From: Tardiphaga sp. vice304
Lineage (GTDB): Bacteria; Pseudomonadota; Alphaproteobacteria; Rhizobiales; Xanthobacteraceae
Assembly (NCBI RefSeq): GCF_007018905.1
Contig: NZ_CP041402.1
Coordinates: 1,228,001 to 1,292,000, forward strand
DNA: 64,000 nt
Direction of reading: 5' to 3'
Shown piece after piece: positions 55,030-63,941 of the stretch; position 1 is the stretch's first letter; each line of letters opens with the position of its first letter. The position numbers and the translations under genes were made by a program. The notes beneath the pieces are model-generated. The model searched no databases. It worked only from the letters and a program-made list of their open reading frames with translations, and had not been told where the DNA came from.

Positions 55030-55569
55030 TCAAGCCTTATACCCTGGGAGGTCCTCCAGTCGGCCGTCTTGCTCGACGATGAGATCACTCGATCCGCGAT
55101 TGCTAACGACGCTATTCATTTTTAAGAACAGGATCACTTTCTCGAGGGTCGAATTCATTGCCCGAAACGAGAGCTGATAGTAATCGCGATGAAACGTGAT
55201 GACAAAATCAGCTTGAGGCAGCCCCTGTGCCAAAACCCATCGCCGCAATGATCTATATTCCTCTTTCATCATTGATCCCGCAAATTCTGCCTTCTCGACA
55301 TTGACCTGCTGAAAAGTGCATGGCGAGACACGTTCGCGGAATTTTTCACTGCGCTTCTGAGCAAGTGCCGCCGCTGTTGTTCGGCATTCCATGAATTCTG
55401 GATACTCTTTCATTTGAATGAGATCATCGTTACGCTGCTCGTGCCAGACAGCAAATTCAAAGTTTCCGATGGTCCAGTTGGAAAAACAATGACGATACTC
55501 TGTGCCATCCGGCGAAACGGTCAGGAAGTAGTGATAGTGAAATGTGGAATAGGCTTCTTTAATATTCAA
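55030..55569 (-). CDS. Hypothetical protein
   Basis: 179 aa, no signal or TM: MNIKEAYSTFHYHYFLTVSP, FEFAVWHEQRNDDLIQMKEY, and the C-terminal LPQADFVITFHRDYYQLSFR. Lower GC than neighbours. The IS5 at 55606 lies 36 nt upstream of its start and may have cut its promoter. Unknown function. Confidence 0.5.
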   Translation of the reverse strand: MNIKEAYSTFHYHYFLTVSPDGTEYRHCFSNWTIGNFEFAVWHEQRNDDLIQMKEYPEFMECRTTAAALAQKRSEKFRERVSPCTFQQVNVEKAEFAGSMMKEEYRSLRRWVLAQGLPQADFVITFHRDYYQLSFRAMNSTLEKVILFLKMNSVVSNRGSSDLIVEQDGRLEDLPGYKA

Positions 55570-55605
55570 GGGAATGCGTCCGTTGTTGGTACCATTCCTT
55601 TGTAA

Positions 55606-56540
55606 GAGGCTGACTGAAAAAGAAGCTGAGTGATTTCAGCCAGTTGTGATTCCTTCGGATTTGCGAAGATTCGAGGGAGAGCACGATGGTCTGGACTGAA
55701 ATCACCCGCCGACACTATAGGCGGGCGAGCTTGCGATATGAAAGCGATACGACGGATGCCGAGTGGTTTGTGATGGAGCCGCTTCTGCCGCCTGCTTCGG
55801 CGCTCGGTCGCCCGCGTGCGACAGATATGCGAACGGTGATGGATGCGATCCTGTATATTGCGTCGACCGGCTGCCAATGGCGGCAGTTGCCCAAGGATTT
55901 CCCGCCCTACTCGACGGTGCAGGGCTATTTCTACGCGTGGTCGCGCGGCGGACTGTTTGCGTCGCTGAACTACACGCTCGTGATGGCCTCGCGCGAGGCG
56001 GCTGGCCGAGAGGCGAGCCCAACGGCCGGAGTGATTGACAGCCAGTCGGTGAAAACCACGGAAAGCGGCGGCCCCCGGGGCTATGATGCAGGTAAGAAAA
56101 TCAAGGGCCGCAAGCGCCACATCGTCACCGACACGCAAGGAAACTTGGTCGGGCTGGTCGTGCACGAAGCCAGCATTCAGGACCGTGATGGTGCCCCGTG
56201 CGTTCTTGCTTCGATACGTTATCGCTATCCGTGGCTGCGCCATATTTTTGCCGATGGTGGCTATGCCGGAGATAAGCTGCGTCAAGCTTTGAAGCGCATC
56301 GGCAATTGGACGATAGAAATCATAAAACGATCCGACAGGGAGCAGGGCTTCGAAATCCTACCGCGCCGATGGGTCGTCGAACGAACGTTCGGATGGCTCG
56401 GTCGCTGCCGCAGATTGGCAAAGGACTTCGAGACCACAATCGCCAGCGCCGTTGCCTGGGCGTTCGTCGCTCACATTCGCGTCCTTATAAGACGGCTTGC
56501 AAAAGCCTGAAATCAAACGAATTCATTATGAGTCAGACTC
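55606..56540 (+). mobile_element. IS5-family element (IS1031-like), 935 bp
   Basis: Ends read inward GAGGCTGACTGAAAAAGAAG (55606) and GAGTCTGACTCATAATGAAT (from 56540). Flanked by TAA on both sides (55603-55605 and 56541-56543), the TNA-type duplication. Contains an intact transposase. Confidence 0.88.
55686..56510 (+). CDS. IS5-family transposase
   Basis: 274 aa, intact in a single frame. WTEITRRHYRRASLRYESDT, first Asp in GVIDSQSVKTTESGGPRGYD, second in IFADGGYAGDKL and Glu in VVERTFGWLGRCRRLAKDFE. The same IS5 type at 8310-9254 needs a frameshift, while this copy does not. Confidence 0.92.
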   Translation: MVWTEITRRHYRRASLRYESDTTDAEWFVMEPLLPPASALGRPRATDMRTVMDAILYIASTGCQWRQLPKDFPPYSTVQGYFYAWSRGGLFASLNYTLVMASREAAGREASPTAGVIDSQSVKTTESGGPRGYDAGKKIKGRKRHIVTDTQGNLVGLVVHEASIQDRDGAPCVLASIRYRYPWLRHIFADGGYAGDKLRQALKRIGNWTIEIIKRSDREQGFEILPRRWVVERTFGWLGRCRRLAKDFETTIASAVAWAFVAHIRVLIRRLAKA

Positions 56541-56864
56541 TAAGAGATTGTCTATGGGCCCGTCACTATTTAATCACGTAAGCGGGTTGTTAAATTTCTG
56601 TCAAAGGACTTAGTGCAGCGAAATGAGCGAAGCATTTGACATTGATTAAAAGTCCGAACTCGCATGCGCCTTCGGCTTTGCTCATTCGAACTCGTGTTCG
56701 CTTCTGGCTCTCTCGCTCACTATCGTTCGCTCTTTCACCAGAACCTTCACCCGTTTCCCATATCGATTTCCTGGGCTAAGTTCATTGCGACGATGTTTGC
56801 TGATGTCTCTTTTGCTAATGGATCAAGTCGCTATTCGTATAAGCAATTCATGATTTCATCATAC
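56541..56864. other. Intergenic, AT-richer stretch
   Basis: Nothing recognised between the IS5 and IS3 elements. Confidence 0.4.
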
Positions 56865-56931
56865 AAGTTGACCTGAGCCCCTGAACTTCCGCCAAAAATG
56901 GGTAGAATCCGTCACCTGAAGGGAGACGGAG

Positions 56932-57195
56932 ATGAAGCAGTCGAGGTTCACGGAAGAGCGGATCATCGCGATCCTGCGGGAGCACGAGGCAGGCTCAAAG
57001 ACCGGGGACGTTTGTCGCAAGCACGGGATCAGCAGCGCGACGTTCTACAAATGGAAGGCGAAGTATGGTGGGCTCGATGTGTCGGAGGCCCGCCGCCTGA
57101 AGGTTCTGACCGACGAGAATGCCAAGCTAAAAAAGCTGCTGGCCGAAGCGATGCTCGACAACGCCATGTTGAAGGATCTCAATTCAAAAAAATGA
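56932..57195 (+). CDS. IS3-family transposase OrfA
   Basis: 87 aa: MKQSRFTEERIIAILREHEA, HTH GISSATFYKWKAKYGGLDV, coiled coil to NSKK at an A7 slippery tract. Overlaps orfB by 4 nt. Confidence 0.92.
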   Translation: MKQSRFTEERIIAILREHEAGSKTGDVCRKHGISSATFYKWKAKYGGLDVSEARRLKVLTDENAKLKKLLAEAMLDNAMLKDLNSKK

Positions 57196-58127
57196 TGACG
57201 CCCGTCGCGAAGCGACAAGCTGTGGCTCACCTTTGTTCAAGTTTTGAGGTCAGCCAGCGGCGGGCGTGTGCGGTCATCGGAGCGGATCGAACCTCGGTAC
57301 GCTATCGCAGCGTGCGGCCCGACGATGTTGTCATTCGCGCGAGGTTGCGCGAACTGGCCAATATCAGACGGCGGTTTGGCTACCGTCGCCTGCTCCTACT
57401 GTTGCGCATCGATGGCGTTTCGATCAATCACAAGAAGCTGCGGCGTCTGTACGCCGAGGAGCGGCTTCAGGTTCGACGGCGTGGTGGTCGCAAGAAAGCG
57501 CTGGGAACAAGGGCTCCGATGACGTTGCCCCAAGGTCCCAACCATCGCTGGTCGCTCGACTTTGTCAGCGACACGCTGACCGACAGCCGGCGCTTCCGCA
57601 TGCTGGCCGTGGTGGACGACTTCACCCGCGAGTGCATCGCATTGGTTGCCGATACGTCGCTCTCGGGCACAAGGGTCGGCCGAGAGCTCGATGCGGTGAT
57701 CGCCCGGCGTGGTCCCCCGCTAACGATCGTCAGCGATAACGGTACCGAATTTACCAGCATGGCCATCTTGCGATGGTCACAGCAGACCAGGATCGAATGG
57801 CACTACATCGCACCAGGCAAGCCGCAGCAGAACGCATTCGTAGAAAGCTTCAATGGGCGCCTGCGCGACGAACTCCTGAACGAGACGTTGTTCTCGTCCC
57901 TCAACCATGCCCGCGAAGTCCTTGCTGAATGGCAGGACGACTACAACACCGTCCGCCCTCACAGCGCGATCGGCAATCTTCCACCGGCTACCTATGCCAA
58001 GCTCCACGCGTCCGACATGCAACGGGACGGACCGCATGAGCTGATTTGGGGCTCCGCGCCCCGTCCCGTTGCATCACCGAGCCACACAGGCTCAAATGAT
58101 CAAAGGATTCTTCCCATCGCTGGATGA
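57192..58127 (+). CDS. IS3-family transposase OrfB
   Basis: 311 aa integrase-core subunit. RRFGYRRLLLLLRIDGVSIN, RWSLDFVSDTLTDSRRFRML, VSDNGTEFTSMAILRWSQQT and AFVESFNGRLRDELLNETLF give the D, D and E residues. Expressed by -1 frameshift as OrfAB. Confidence 0.93.
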   Translation: MMTPVAKRQAVAHLCSSFEVSQRRACAVIGADRTSVRYRSVRPDDVVIRARLRELANIRRRFGYRRLLLLLRIDGVSINHKKLRRLYAEERLQVRRRGGRKKALGTRAPMTLPQGPNHRWSLDFVSDTLTDSRRFRMLAVVDDFTRECIALVADTSLSGTRVGRELDAVIARRGPPLTIVSDNGTEFTSMAILRWSQQTRIEWHYIAPGKPQQNAFVESFNGRLRDELLNETLFSSLNHAREVLAEWQDDYNTVRPHSAIGNLPPATYAKLHASDMQRDGPHELIWGSAPRPVASPSHTGSNDQRILPIAG

Positions 58128-58149
58128 AGCTTGGGGCTCAGGTCAAAGT

Positions 58150-58456
58150 TGATGATCGATTCGTTTGATTGGAGAGCCAAGACGGAGAGAGCAAGCGTAA
58201 GCTTGCGATCGTATCCATTCGTTAGAAACTGGACACAACTCTATTCCCCTGCCCCTACCAAAGATGAATAGCCCCCAACTAACGGGACGTCTTTGATAGA
58301 AGCAGGGGGAGATAGCTAGCCGGTTCCTTCGTTGAGTCTTCGACAGTGACTTCCGGCAATGTAACGGTTTTATTCGTAACAGGTGGCCACCCGTAGTGAG
58401 CTGCACCCGGTTCCGAAGACACCAAGTTAGGTGTTTTATGGAGCTGGAGGTGTGCC
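58150..58456. other. Intergenic stretch
   Basis: AT-richer DNA with no gene seen; its right part is probably the left arm of the IS3 fragment that follows. Confidence 0.35.
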
Positions 58457-58720
58457 ATGGAGAGACGGAAGTTTACGCGAGAGTACAAGCTTGAGGCGGT
58501 CAAGCTGATCAAGGATCGGGGCGTGTCCTACGCTCAGGCTGCCGAAGATCTCGGCGTTCATCCGACGCAGCTGCGTGAATGGGTGAAGAAGTTCGCCGAC
58601 GACCCACAACATGCGTTTCCCGGCCAAGGTCAGATGAAGCCGGAGCAGCAGGAGATCACGCGTCTCAGGCGCGAGGTTGCCAAACTGAAGGCTGAGCGCG
58701 ACATCCTAAAAAAAGCCGCG
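58457..58720 (+). pseudogene. IS3-family OrfA fragment cut by IS30
   Basis: MERRKFTREYKLEAVKLIKD, HTH LGVHPTQLREWVKKFADD, coiled coil ending KAERDILKKAA at the IS30 boundary. No orfB remains on the far side of the IS30, so the rest of this element was deleted. Confidence 0.75.
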
Positions 58721-59945
58721 GTGGGTTCAACCGGTGAACGCAACACGTTGCGCAAGCTTAGCGCCCGGTGTGATGAAGCCAAGCGTTTTCCTCGGCCGGG
58801 TGTTGAGTTTCAGCGCCACGGCGTTTAGATCGGCCTGACTGTAAACCGATAGATCCGCGCCTTTTGGAAAGTACTGGCGCAATAACCCATTGGTGTTTTC
58901 GTTACTGCCGCGCTGCCACGGGCTGCGCGGGTCGCAGAAGTAGACTTTTACATCAGTGGCAACGGTAAAACGCCTGTGGGCAGCAAGTTCGGTTCCTCGA
59001 TCCCAGGTCAGAGACGACATAAATCCTTCTGGTAATTGTTTGACCTGCTTAACCAAGGCGGTCACGACGTTGTCTGTGTCTTTTCCCTTTACACGGACCA
59101 AGAGCACATATCGGGAATGGCGCTCGACCAGGGTTGCAATGTGTGTGTTGTTTCCTCCCGACAGCAGGTCGCCTTCCCAGTGCCCTGGTATCGCGCGGTC
59201 CTCGATTTCGGCGGGGCGCTCGCTAATCGACACAGCATCAACTATTTGACCGCGCGTCTGTCCTTGCGTGGTCGATGTCTTCCCACGGCGCATGATCCGC
59301 CTGCTGCGTAGACGCGATATCAGCTCTTGTTTCAGTACACCACGCGCTTGGACGAACAGGCTTTTATAGATCGTTTCATGGGATACTCTCATTGTCTTAT
59401 CGTCCATATATTCGGCCATGAGCCATCCCGATATCTGCTGAGGTGACCAATGGTGCTGCAGCTTCGCTGCCACTACCCTCTGAAGAGATCTATTCGCTGC
59501 AAGGAGACAAGGCTTTGGACGTGACGCTTCCTGCCATGCCCGCTCATCAGCCATGGTAGCACGATATTTGTAACGGCCTCGATTACGATCCACCTCCCGG
59601 CTAATGGTTGAGGGAGATCGGCCAAGCTGCTCGGCAATCCTGCGCAGAGACAGGCCGGCAATTAATCCGCGAGATATCTCCTCCCGATCCTGAAGGGTCA
59701 AACACCGCGACGATCGTTTCCGGGCGATTGGAGCTATTCCACCCTTTGCCAGCAGCACCCCAAACACCGAAGCCGCATGCTTTCCAAGGGTTCGCCCAAT
59801 ATCGCTCAGTGACTGGCCCGCCTTCCATCTCGCCCATAGCTCTGCTTTTTGCTGTTGGGATAACCCCGGGCGACCCATCTGCGGCATCTTGATCCCTCCA
59901 GAAACGACATGAATTAATCATGTTGCGTTCACCAGTTGAATCCAC
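58721..59945 (-). mobile_element. IS30-family element
   Basis: Ends read inward GTGGGTTCAACCGGTGAACG (58721) and GTGGATTCAACTGGTGAACG (from 59945), 22-24 bp inverted repeats. CG dinucleotides flank both sides, but the sequences beyond differ in origin. The boundary is good to 1-2 bp. Confidence 0.8.
58727..59887 (-). CDS. IS30-family transposase
   Basis: 386 aa, intact. N-terminal HTH (LTLQDREEISRGLIAGLSLR, GRSPSTISREVDRNRGRYKY), then DDE core IPGHWEGDLLSGGNNTHIAT, LTWDRGTELAAHRRFTV and SPWQRGSNENTNGLLRQYFP. A start at M4 is also possible. Confidence 0.93.
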   Translation of the reverse strand: MPQMGRPGLSQQQKAELWARWKAGQSLSDIGRTLGKHAASVFGVLLAKGGIAPIARKRSSRCLTLQDREEISRGLIAGLSLRRIAEQLGRSPSTISREVDRNRGRYKYRATMADERAWQEASRPKPCLLAANRSLQRVVAAKLQHHWSPQQISGWLMAEYMDDKTMRVSHETIYKSLFVQARGVLKQELISRLRSRRIMRRGKTSTTQGQTRGQIVDAVSISERPAEIEDRAIPGHWEGDLLSGGNNTHIATLVERHSRYVLLVRVKGKDTDNVVTALVKQVKQLPEGFMSSLTWDRGTELAAHRRFTVATDVKVYFCDPRSPWQRGSNENTNGLLRQYFPKGADLSVYSQADLNAVALKLNTRPRKTLGFITPGAKLAQRVAFTG

Positions 59946-59951
59946 CGTGGC

Positions 59952-60332
59952 TTAGTTTGAAAAGTATCCGCACGCGATCCAGCCGACCGCAACAGTGGAC
60001 GCTATCCAGATTACCACAATGACCGCTACCGCAACCCGGCTCACAGGCCGTTCTTGCGCAGCTTCCGCCAGAGCGCGGTGCTCCGCCATGATCCCCGGCG
60101 GGATCATTCGTACTACAAGGGCGATTTCAAGTGGAACGATAATCAAATCATCCAGATACCCAATGACCGGGATAAAGTCTGGAATCAAATCGATTGGTGA
60201 AAGAGCGTATCCCGCGACCGCGATTGCGAGCCCCTTCGCATACCATGGGACACGCGGATCACGCGCCGCAAGATACAATGCGTGCGCGTCTCGCTTTAAC
60301 GTTCTGGCCCATATTTTTATCAATGCGAGCAT
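59952..60332 (-). CDS. YkvA/DUF1232-family membrane protein
   Basis: 126 aa with the DUF1232 core YAKGLAIAVAGYALSPIDLI followed by PDFIPVIGYLDDLIIVPLEI, then a C-terminal helix (VAVAVIVVIWIASTVAVGWI). The role of this family is unknown. The IS30 element ends 6 nt past its stop codon. Complete and of normal length. Confidence 0.88.
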   Translation of the reverse strand: MLALIKIWARTLKRDAHALYLAARDPRVPWYAKGLAIAVAGYALSPIDLIPDFIPVIGYLDDLIIVPLEIALVVRMIPPGIMAEHRALAEAAQERPVSRVAVAVIVVIWIASTVAVGWIACGYFSN

Positions 60333-60385
60333 ATACCGACTCAGTTGGCGGTCTCTTTCTTAGTCTCAATTTTCATTTCGACCAG

Positions 60386-60655
60386 CTATCCATCGTCGCC
60401 GTTGTGGATTGCGAAACATTCATCGCGAAAGTTTTTAACCAGCGCACTCGCTGTGGCGCAGGCTATCCCTTTTCTAGCGGATTGGCCGGCGCCACCCGGG
60501 CATGACCACTGCCAGAATACGCGATTTTTGGCGCCGGTCTGCTTGGCAATGCCGCCGACCTCAAACTCGTAGCCATCCGCCATTACCAGGATGACGCGGA
60601 ACTCGTCGGGGTAGGCTCGAACAATTGCGTCGCGGCGGACAAGCAGAAAGGGCAT
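60386..60655 (-). CDS. Hypothetical protein
   Basis: 89 aa: VRRDAIVRAYPDEFRVILVM, GYEFEVGGIAKQTGAKNRVF, then WQWSCPGGAGQSARKG. A short beta-rich protein, often seen as an orphan in Bradyrhizobiaceae. No signal peptide. Function unknown. Confidence 0.55.
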   Translation of the reverse strand: MPFLLVRRDAIVRAYPDEFRVILVMADGYEFEVGGIAKQTGAKNRVFWQWSCPGGAGQSARKGIACATASALVKNFRDECFAIHNGDDG

Positions 60656-60911
60656 TGCGTCAGTCTAGCGCGGGGCCGGGCCAGCGTCACCGCAGGGACG
60701 TTAAGGTCGTGTTCCCGATCGCGCCGGCTGTTGCCAGTCGGATGAGCAGGTTGTTGAGCCCGCCAGACGAAGGCCTGCACATGACGTCTTATGCGCGGAT
60801 CGAACATGACGCTGAGCCGAAATTGAACTAAATCTCGCTTGCCGAGTTCTGCCCTGCACTTAAACGGATCGTGGGCTGCGAAGGCGGTACTGCTTAAAGG
60901 GTCAAAAGAAG
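60656..60911. other. Intergenic stretch
   Basis: No gene supported; only short frames. Confidence 0.35.
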
Positions 60912-61100
60912 ATGTCTGACGAGCTTGGAAATCGAGGCCAGAAGGGCAGCCACATACAGATGGACGATGACCTTGAAGTCCGCAATTGGTGCCGCCACTT
61001 GAAGGTGACGCGGGAAGACCTTCATCGGGCCGTTGGCAAGGTCGGTAATGCCGCGGCCTCCGTTCGAAAAGAGCTCTATCGCGACGCCGACCGACCCTGA
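60912..61100 (+). CDS. DUF3606-family small protein
   Basis: 62 aa. QMDDDLEVRNWCRHLKVTRE, then DLHRAVGKVGNAAASVRKEL matches the DUF3606 helix-turn pattern widespread in alphaproteobacteria. Probably a small regulatory or DNA-associated protein; function not established. Behind AAGAAG. 18 nt before the next gene. Confidence 0.75.
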   Translation: MSDELGNRGQKGSHIQMDDDLEVRNWCRHLKVTREDLHRAVGKVGNAAASVRKELYRDADRP

Positions 61101-61118
61101 TTTTCTATTGAATCACCG

Positions 61119-61319
61119 GTGACCAGGAAAAGAACACCGTGGACGCCCGAAGACGACGAACTGCTCATGCAGCTCAAAATAGCGGGGGTCGGAATTTACG
61201 AGATTTCGTCGCGCCTGCAGCGCACGGGCTCTGCGATCGATAATCGTTGGAACGCCATTCGAAGTAAGGCTGATCCTCGACAAAAGCCCCGCTTGTACCG
61301 TCGGAAGTCCGAGAGTTAG
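61119..61319 (+). CDS. SANT/Myb-like small DNA-binding protein
   Basis: 66 aa, GTG start. RTPWTPEDDELLMQLKIAGV, GIYEISSRLQRTGSAIDNRW has the W-D-E helix and recognition-helix pattern of SANT/Myb or GcrA-like domains. Basic C-terminus (RQKPRLYRRKSES). Likely co-transcribed with the DUF3606 gene. DNA binding is inferred. Confidence 0.65.
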   Translation: MTRKRTPWTPEDDELLMQLKIAGVGIYEISSRLQRTGSAIDNRWNAIRSKADPRQKPRLYRRKSES

Positions 61320-61508
61320 TGCTGCTGAATGGTATCGTAGAGCGGCGTTATTTTTGCATTTGCCGGCCATTTTGACCGCCCCAAGTCCCTGCAGGTCAGG
61401 CCCAGGCTCGTTTTGGCGAGAGAAGCGGCCGGGCCGTTTAGAACCTTTTAGTTTGTGGGGGCGTTTGCCAGATAAAATTCTGGATCAATTAATTAAAGTG
61501 AGCCGGTC
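61320..61508. other. Intergenic stretch
   Basis: Possible promoter region of the next gene; no clear boxes identified. Confidence 0.3.
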
Positions 61509-61757
61509 ATGCGCGATCCAACACCCGAGTTAAAAGACGACATCCCGATCGATGAAGTGCGCCTGACGACCCGAGTGCGAAATGCTCTGATCCACGGCGG
61601 CATCAAGACCGTCGGTGATGTTCGTGAAGCCTCCAATAAAACCCTTCTAAGCTTGCAGGACATGGGATCTGGATCCGTCGATTATCTCCGTCAATGCCTT
61701 GGTTTGGCTTCAGAGGACGGCGTGCGTCCATCCGGTCATGCCGGCGACGCCTTATGA
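61509..61757 (+). CDS. RNA polymerase alpha-CTD-like protein
   Basis: 82 aa with an alpha-CTD-type HhH fold: IPIDEVRLTTRVRNALIHGG, IKTVGDVREASNKTLLSLQD, MGSGSVDYLRQCLG. This aligns with the C-terminal DNA-binding domain of RpoA but lacks the rest of the subunit. Such stand-alone domains occur in rhizobia and may modulate transcription. Confidence 0.7.
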   Translation: MRDPTPELKDDIPIDEVRLTTRVRNALIHGGIKTVGDVREASNKTLLSLQDMGSGSVDYLRQCLGLASEDGVRPSGHAGDAL

Positions 61758-62082
61758 CTGCAGGCCCAAGCAACTGACACGAGCTCCAATCCCGCCTTTA
61801 GCTAATTATCCTCTAGCCGATAAAGCTGCCATATCGTTTTCTCGATTCTGGCAGTTTGCTTCGCCAGCAGCGGATTCTTTTGCCGATCCTAGTGAGACGT
61901 CAAAGCCGCCACAACACGGGACGCAACCGTCGGGCGCGGAAATTAAGCACCTGAATACCATTTGTTAGGCATCTGGAAGTTTTTTAATCATAAAGTGTTG
62001 CAATTTGGCGAAAACGAGAATCGCATTTTACGGCTGGCGTATTTGTGAGTTCATGTACAAAACTTTTTGGGGGACTTTTGAT
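61758..62082. other. Intergenic region before the porin gene
   Basis: AT-rich before 62083, consistent with a promoter. A longer in-frame start at 62005 for the porin is rejected in favour of the signal peptide at 62083. Confidence 0.4.
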
Positions 62083-62823
62083 ATGAAGGCATTTCTACTC
62101 GGGACCGTAGCCCTTGCTACGATCGGCTTGGCAGCGCCGGTCTCTGCAGCAGATATGGCGGCTCGTACGTACACGAAGGCTCCGGCTTATGCTGCCGCGC
62201 AGGTGTATAATTGGACCGGCTTCTATATCGGCGGCCACGTTGGTGGCGATTGGCGTGGCAACAGCACCTTCGGAAACGGTAACAGCGGTCGATTTATCGT
62301 TGGTGTTCAGGGCGGCGCGGATTATCAGTTCGCTCAGAGTTGGGTTGTCGGTATCGAAGCTAATTACAGCTTCAAGCCGAACACTAATAGTAACAACGGC
62401 TATGCTTTTGCCGATCCGGCAGGCGCTGGTATCCTGACCAATAATTCTAACAGCCGTGGCCTTGGTTCGGTGACCGGTCGACTCGGCTACGCATGGGGTC
62501 CTGCGCTTCTGTACGCTAAGGGCGGCTATGGATTCCGCGACAATGGTAGCAATATCGGAATCACGGTTGGTGGAGCGCCCGTCGCATTCACTTACAACCG
62601 TCGTCAGGACGGTTACACAGTTGGCGGCGGCTTGGAATATCTGTTCACCCAAAACTGGTCGGGTAAAATTGAATATCAGTACTTTAACTTTGGTAACTCA
62701 CAGTTTACTGCTGGGCCGGCGGCTTTGGTTGCTATTGGATCGTTCCGTAACGACGAACACACAGTCAAGGCGGGTCTGAATTATCGGTTCAATCTCGGCG
62801 GCCCCGTTATGGCTAAGTATTGA
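62083..62823 (+). CDS. Omp31/OmpA-like outer-membrane beta-barrel protein
   Basis: 246 aa. Signal peptide (AFLLGTVALATIGLAAPVSA), then an eight-stranded-type barrel with alternating aromatic residues: VYNWTGFYIGGHVGGDW, FAQSWVVGIEANYSF, FTQNWSGKIEYQYFNFG, ending LNYRFNLGG with a terminal aromatic. Typical of abundant Bradyrhizobium and Brucella Omp25/31 proteins. It has its own strong terminator and looks like stable chromosome sequence. Confidence 0.9.
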   Translation: MKAFLLGTVALATIGLAAPVSAADMAARTYTKAPAYAAAQVYNWTGFYIGGHVGGDWRGNSTFGNGNSGRFIVGVQGGADYQFAQSWVVGIEANYSFKPNTNSNNGYAFADPAGAGILTNNSNSRGLGSVTGRLGYAWGPALLYAKGGYGFRDNGSNIGITVGGAPVAFTYNRRQDGYTVGGGLEYLFTQNWSGKIEYQYFNFGNSQFTAGPAALVAIGSFRNDEHTVKAGLNYRFNLGGPVMAKY

Positions 62824-62843
62824 TCTTTATCTAAATATTTAGG

Positions 62844-62874
62844 AAAAAGGCCGACCGAGAGGTCGGCCTTTTTT
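62844..62874 (+). terminator. Rho-independent terminator of the porin gene
   Basis: GGCCGACC-GAGA-GGTCGGCC stem with a preceding A-run and following T-run, 20 nt after the stop. Confidence 0.9.
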
Positions 62875-62896
62875 CTGCTTGCGTGTAGCGATATCG

Positions 62897-63124
62897 CTAT
62901 TCACTCGGGAAACGGAGTCGCTCCGTCATTAACTCTTCCAAAAACTCGCCTAAGGCTCGGTTGCCGGCAAGGCGCGCCATCAGGTAGTCGCTGAAACCCT
63001 CAGCTTCCAGATTCACACCCATCGGCGCTCCGCGACGAACAATGCGCCACCGCCACGATACGGGAAATTTAGAAACTCTAATCACAACGATATGATAGCC
63101 GAGACTGTCAAACTTGCTCTTCAT
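62897..63124 (-). CDS. Hypothetical protein
   Basis: 75 aa: FDSLGYHIVVIRVSKFPVSW, then RWRIVRRGAPMGVNLEAEGF and LMARLAGNRALGEFLEELMT. Short alpha/beta protein of the type common in Bradyrhizobium; convergent with the porin. Function unknown. Confidence 0.5.
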   Translation of the reverse strand: MKSKFDSLGYHIVVIRVSKFPVSWRWRIVRRGAPMGVNLEAEGFSDYLMARLAGNRALGEFLEELMTERLRFPSE

Positions 63125-63338
63125 GTACGGGACAATCTGGTATCAGAGGTAACATCATAACTTTCCGCGCTGCTACGTTAACGCGACTTGCTATGTGGAA
63201 GTTCCGCGACCTCGGCAAAGTAAGAATTTCGTAGTATTCGCCGGTTCATGCAAGGGCGTGGATGGACCTAAGTGGCTGAGTATTTCCCTGTTCTCAGCAG
63301 CGCCTGATCGGTCCCCACTGACTGGTCCAGTTGGAATG

Positions 63339-63480
63339 TTAGGGCATGGGCGCCTTGGGTGCCAGCGCGGTCGGCGTACTTGGTGGGGGTTGCGAAGCCG
63401 ACCGCGCGGTCCTTGCGGGCACGAAGACCTCGGGGGCTGGTGGCCTATAACCCAGCGAGCCGTGAGGACGGCCGGTGTTC
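63339..63480 (-). pseudogene. C-terminal transposase fragment (IS3/IS481-type integrase)
   Basis: Minus strand reads RPHGSLGYRPPAPEVFVPAR followed by a stop after APMP. This is the standard C-terminal end of an integrase-core transposase. Nothing upstream of it survives. Confidence 0.6.
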
Positions 63481-63525
63481 TAATGCCGACGCCAACCTTC
63501 AGTTACGATCCTAGCCTCGGCCAGT

Positions 63526-63672
63526 GACGTCCGCTATTATGAAAGCATCGAAAACGTCACGCCGGCGGACGTCTACTACGGCAGAGCGGAGGCGATCATC
63601 GCAGAACGCAGACGCATCAAACTTGCCACCATCGCAAACCGTCGCTTGCAGCACCGACTGCAGGCTGCTTAA
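63526..63672 (+). pseudogene. C-terminal fragment of an IS3-type OrfB
   Basis: 49 codons: RYYESIENVTPADVYYGRAE, then RRRIKLATIANRRLQHRLQA and stop. Typical end of an IS3-family integrase with the NVTPADVYFGR motif. Opposite in orientation to the previous fragment. Confidence 0.7.
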
Positions 63673-63940
63673 ACTCTAACCGCTGATGAGCCAGAGGCTC
63701 TCTTCTCGAAACACGTGATCAGTCTCAAATTGCCTGACGACGGACAGTTTGATTGATCGGTCGGCGGTCTCGATCCAACTTACTTCTGCGATTCTGCCGA
63801 TTTTGATAATAATGCGAACCGTAGTGATACGGTCCTCAAATCCAGGACTCCCCTCATGCCGTTGTTGGGTCGGCCGTCTGGGGCGGAGAAATCAGTGGGT
63901 CTGATTGGGTCAGGGAATTTGATAAAACAATGATTAGGTG
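63673..63940. other. Intergenic stretch
   Basis: No gene seen. Confidence 0.35.
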
Positions 63941-63941
63941 T

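Larger units (their letters stand above)
56869..58145 (+). mobile_element. IS3-family element (IS407-like), complete
   Basis: Perfect 13-bp terminal repeats TGACCTGAGCCCC (56869) and GGGGCTCAGGTCA (to 58145). Flanked by AAGT at 56865-56868 and 58146-58149. This 4-bp duplication fits the IS407 group. Both ORFs are intact. Confidence 0.95.
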
